Assembly: GCA_017484005.1 (NCBI GenBank)
Contig: JAFUTY010000009.1
Location: 1 to 43,056 of the forward strand
Direction of reading: 5' to 3'
Origin: Selenomonadaceae bacterium
GTDB taxonomy: Bacteria > Bacillota > Negativicutes > Selenomonadales > Selenomonadaceae
DNA: 43,056 nt
In this document: positions 42,046 to 43,056 of the stretch, piece by piece
How positions within the stretch are numbered: position 1 is the first letter of the stretch
Layout: every line of letters starts with the position of its first letter
The notes under the pieces: generated by a model
Database searches by the model: none
What the model was told of the DNA's origin: nothing
The model's input: the letters and a program-made list of their open reading frames with translations, nothing else
Translations under genes and position numbers: made by a program

Positions 42046-42054
42046 ATCCACTAA

Positions 42055-42103
42055 TAAAAAAAGATCCCCGATAGATCAACACAGATCTGTCGGGGATTTT
42101 TTT
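42055..42103. terminator. Bidirectional Rho-independent terminator
   Basis: Arms GATCCCCGATAGATC and GATCTGTCGGGGAT (42063–42096) with A7 before and T7 after. It separates the convergent CAP and glycosyltransferase genes. Confidence 0.9.
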
Positions 42104-43056
42104 CATTTCCGAATTAATTCTTTAGCAAGTGTATTGAACAAAACTCGAATCACATTCGGATCTGATAATTTATGATCTCGAAGTAATTCATTGAGGATTG
42201 AATCGATCTCTCCAATTTTCAAGCGTCCACCATATGCGCCACGAAGATGCAAATTGAAATATCCTTTGATTGTCACAAATTCAATTTCAGATTTGATTTC
42301 GATTTTATCTGTTTCAGAAATTTCAGTTGCTTGAATAACTCGATTGATGAATTGAATCGCCTCTGGCAAAGATCGAAACACTTCACGCAAACTTATCTCA
42401 GGGATTGTTCGTGTTGTACTTTCTCTATTGACTCGCCAAATGTAACAACATCCATCGATTACTCGAATTTTTTTTGCCAAACAGATTTCCGCCAAATTGA
42501 ATAGCACATCTTCCTTGCGAGTGATTAATGGAAAATAGATTTCATTTTTGAACAAAAAATCACGACGCTGAAATCGAATCCATGGCGTAACTTCTACATT
42601 TCTTGTCAAATATTCCTTTCGAATTCTTTCCTTTATGTCTGCCGACAAAATTCGCGGATCAGGATCTTTGCAATACTTGTATTGTAAAACTCCTTCGCGA
42701 TTTTCCAAGAACGAATTCATCAAAATCACTTCAGATTCTTCGATAGCCGCGACAAGAGTCTCGAGAGCTTTGGGAAGGATCGCGTCATCGGAATCCATGA
42801 AGTAAATGAATTCTCCGCGTGCAACTTGAATTCCAAAATTTCGACTGAAAGATCGTTCTGAGTGAATTATATTTTGAAACAAATGAATTCGAGGATCATC
42901 ATAACTTGCAACAATTTCAAAACTTCGATCCGCGGAACAATCATCTATCACAATCAACTCGAAATCTTGAAATGTTTGCGAGAGAATCGAATCAATACAA
43001 GTCGCGATATATTTTTCGACGTTAAACATCGGGATGATAATAGAAACTCGGGGGGG
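42103..43056 (-). CDS. Family 2 glycosyltransferase, 5' end beyond the window
   Basis: GT-A fold glycosyltransferase. The frame is open to the right edge (PRVSIIIPMFNVEKYI is the usual start region), so the ATG at 43029 is internal and the true start is probably just outside. Nucleotide-sugar motifs are LIVIDDCSADRS, FSRNFGIQVARGEFIYFMDSDD (the DxD metal site) and, later, FQRRDFLFKNEIYFP. The C-terminal 60 residues are helical. It would transfer a sugar to a surface polysaccharide or protein; donor and acceptor are unknown. The window ends in seven G within this gene. Confidence 0.88.
   Translation of the reverse strand, partial: PPRVSIIIPMFNVEKYIATCIDSILSQTFQDFELIVIDDCSADRSFEIVASYDDPRIHLFQNIIHSERSFSRNFGIQVARGEFIYFMDSDDAILPKALETLVAAIEESEVILMNSFLENREGVLQYKYCKDPDPRILSADIKERIRKEYLTRNVEVTPWIRFQRRDFLFKNEIYFPLITRKEDVLFNLAEICLAKKIRVIDGCCYIWRVNRESTTRTIPEISLREVFRSLPEAIQFINRVIQATEISETDKIEIKSEIEFVTIKGYFNLHLRGAYGGRLKIGEIDSILNELLRDHKLSDPNVIRVLFNTLAKELIRK

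Overview
The window looks like the chromosome of a diderm Firmicute, most likely a member of the Negativicutes (Selenomonadales-like). The gene order is that of Gram-positive Firmicutes: ispH–S1 protein–DUF512 radical SAM–der–plsY, rodZ–B12-type radical SAM–pgeF–yggS–sepF–ylmH–divIVA–lspA, ruvA–ruvB–queH, and an rqcH. It also encodes a classical autotransporter with a C-terminal outer-membrane barrel ending in Phe, which needs an outer membrane. LL-diaminopimelate aminotransferase (DapL) and an anaerobic C4-dicarboxylate carrier fit an anaerobic gut or rumen lifestyle. No tRNA, rRNA or CRISPR array was seen. All product names come from motifs and family knowledge read by eye; no search was run.

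Layout. 1–470: right end of an IS200/IS605-type TnpB element with its omega-RNA-like terminal hairpin, abutting the 3' remnant of an unknown gene. 585–7014 (mostly minus strand): autotransporter, aldo/keto reductase, a second omega-RNA-like scar, a GH13 alpha-glucosidase, exonuclease III and MscL with a zinc ribbon. 7165–12586 (plus): isoprenoid, translation and ribosome-assembly genes and plsY. 12703–14951: homoserine dehydrogenase and homoserine kinase. 15266–22137: a long, tightly packed cell-shape and division operon. 22209–23549 (minus): Dcu-type carrier. 23683–26880 (plus): dapL, two small paralogous four-helix membrane proteins and two different zinc amidases, a cell-wall-flavoured cluster. 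26923–28560 (minus): RqcH. 28720–32643: twin chemoreceptors and the 3' scrap of a third. 32717–33316 (minus): a free-standing FtsZ-like nucleotide-binding domain. 33502–35173: three tandem HU genes and a short-chain dehydrogenase. 35239–36959: divergent rubrerythrin-like protein and Tat-type metallo-hydrolase. 36999–39001: accessory cassette with a glycine-rich protein and two paralogous helix-turn-helix-like proteins, each facing a divergent minus-strand transcript. 39096–42030: ruvA, ruvB, queH and a secreted CAP protein. 42103–43056 (minus): a glycosyltransferase running off the window.

The strongest candidates for something undescribed are: (i) the 199-residue FtsZ-like protein, which ends where the second FtsZ domain should begin and has altered T1 and T4 GTP-binding loops; (ii) the 36999–39001 cassette; (iii) the tandem membrane proteins, each built from two copies of a W-x-S-W helical hairpin, sitting between dapL and two amidases; and (iv) a dispersed 15-bp palindrome that twice sits exactly against a stop codon and once beside the scrap of a duplicated chemoreceptor gene.
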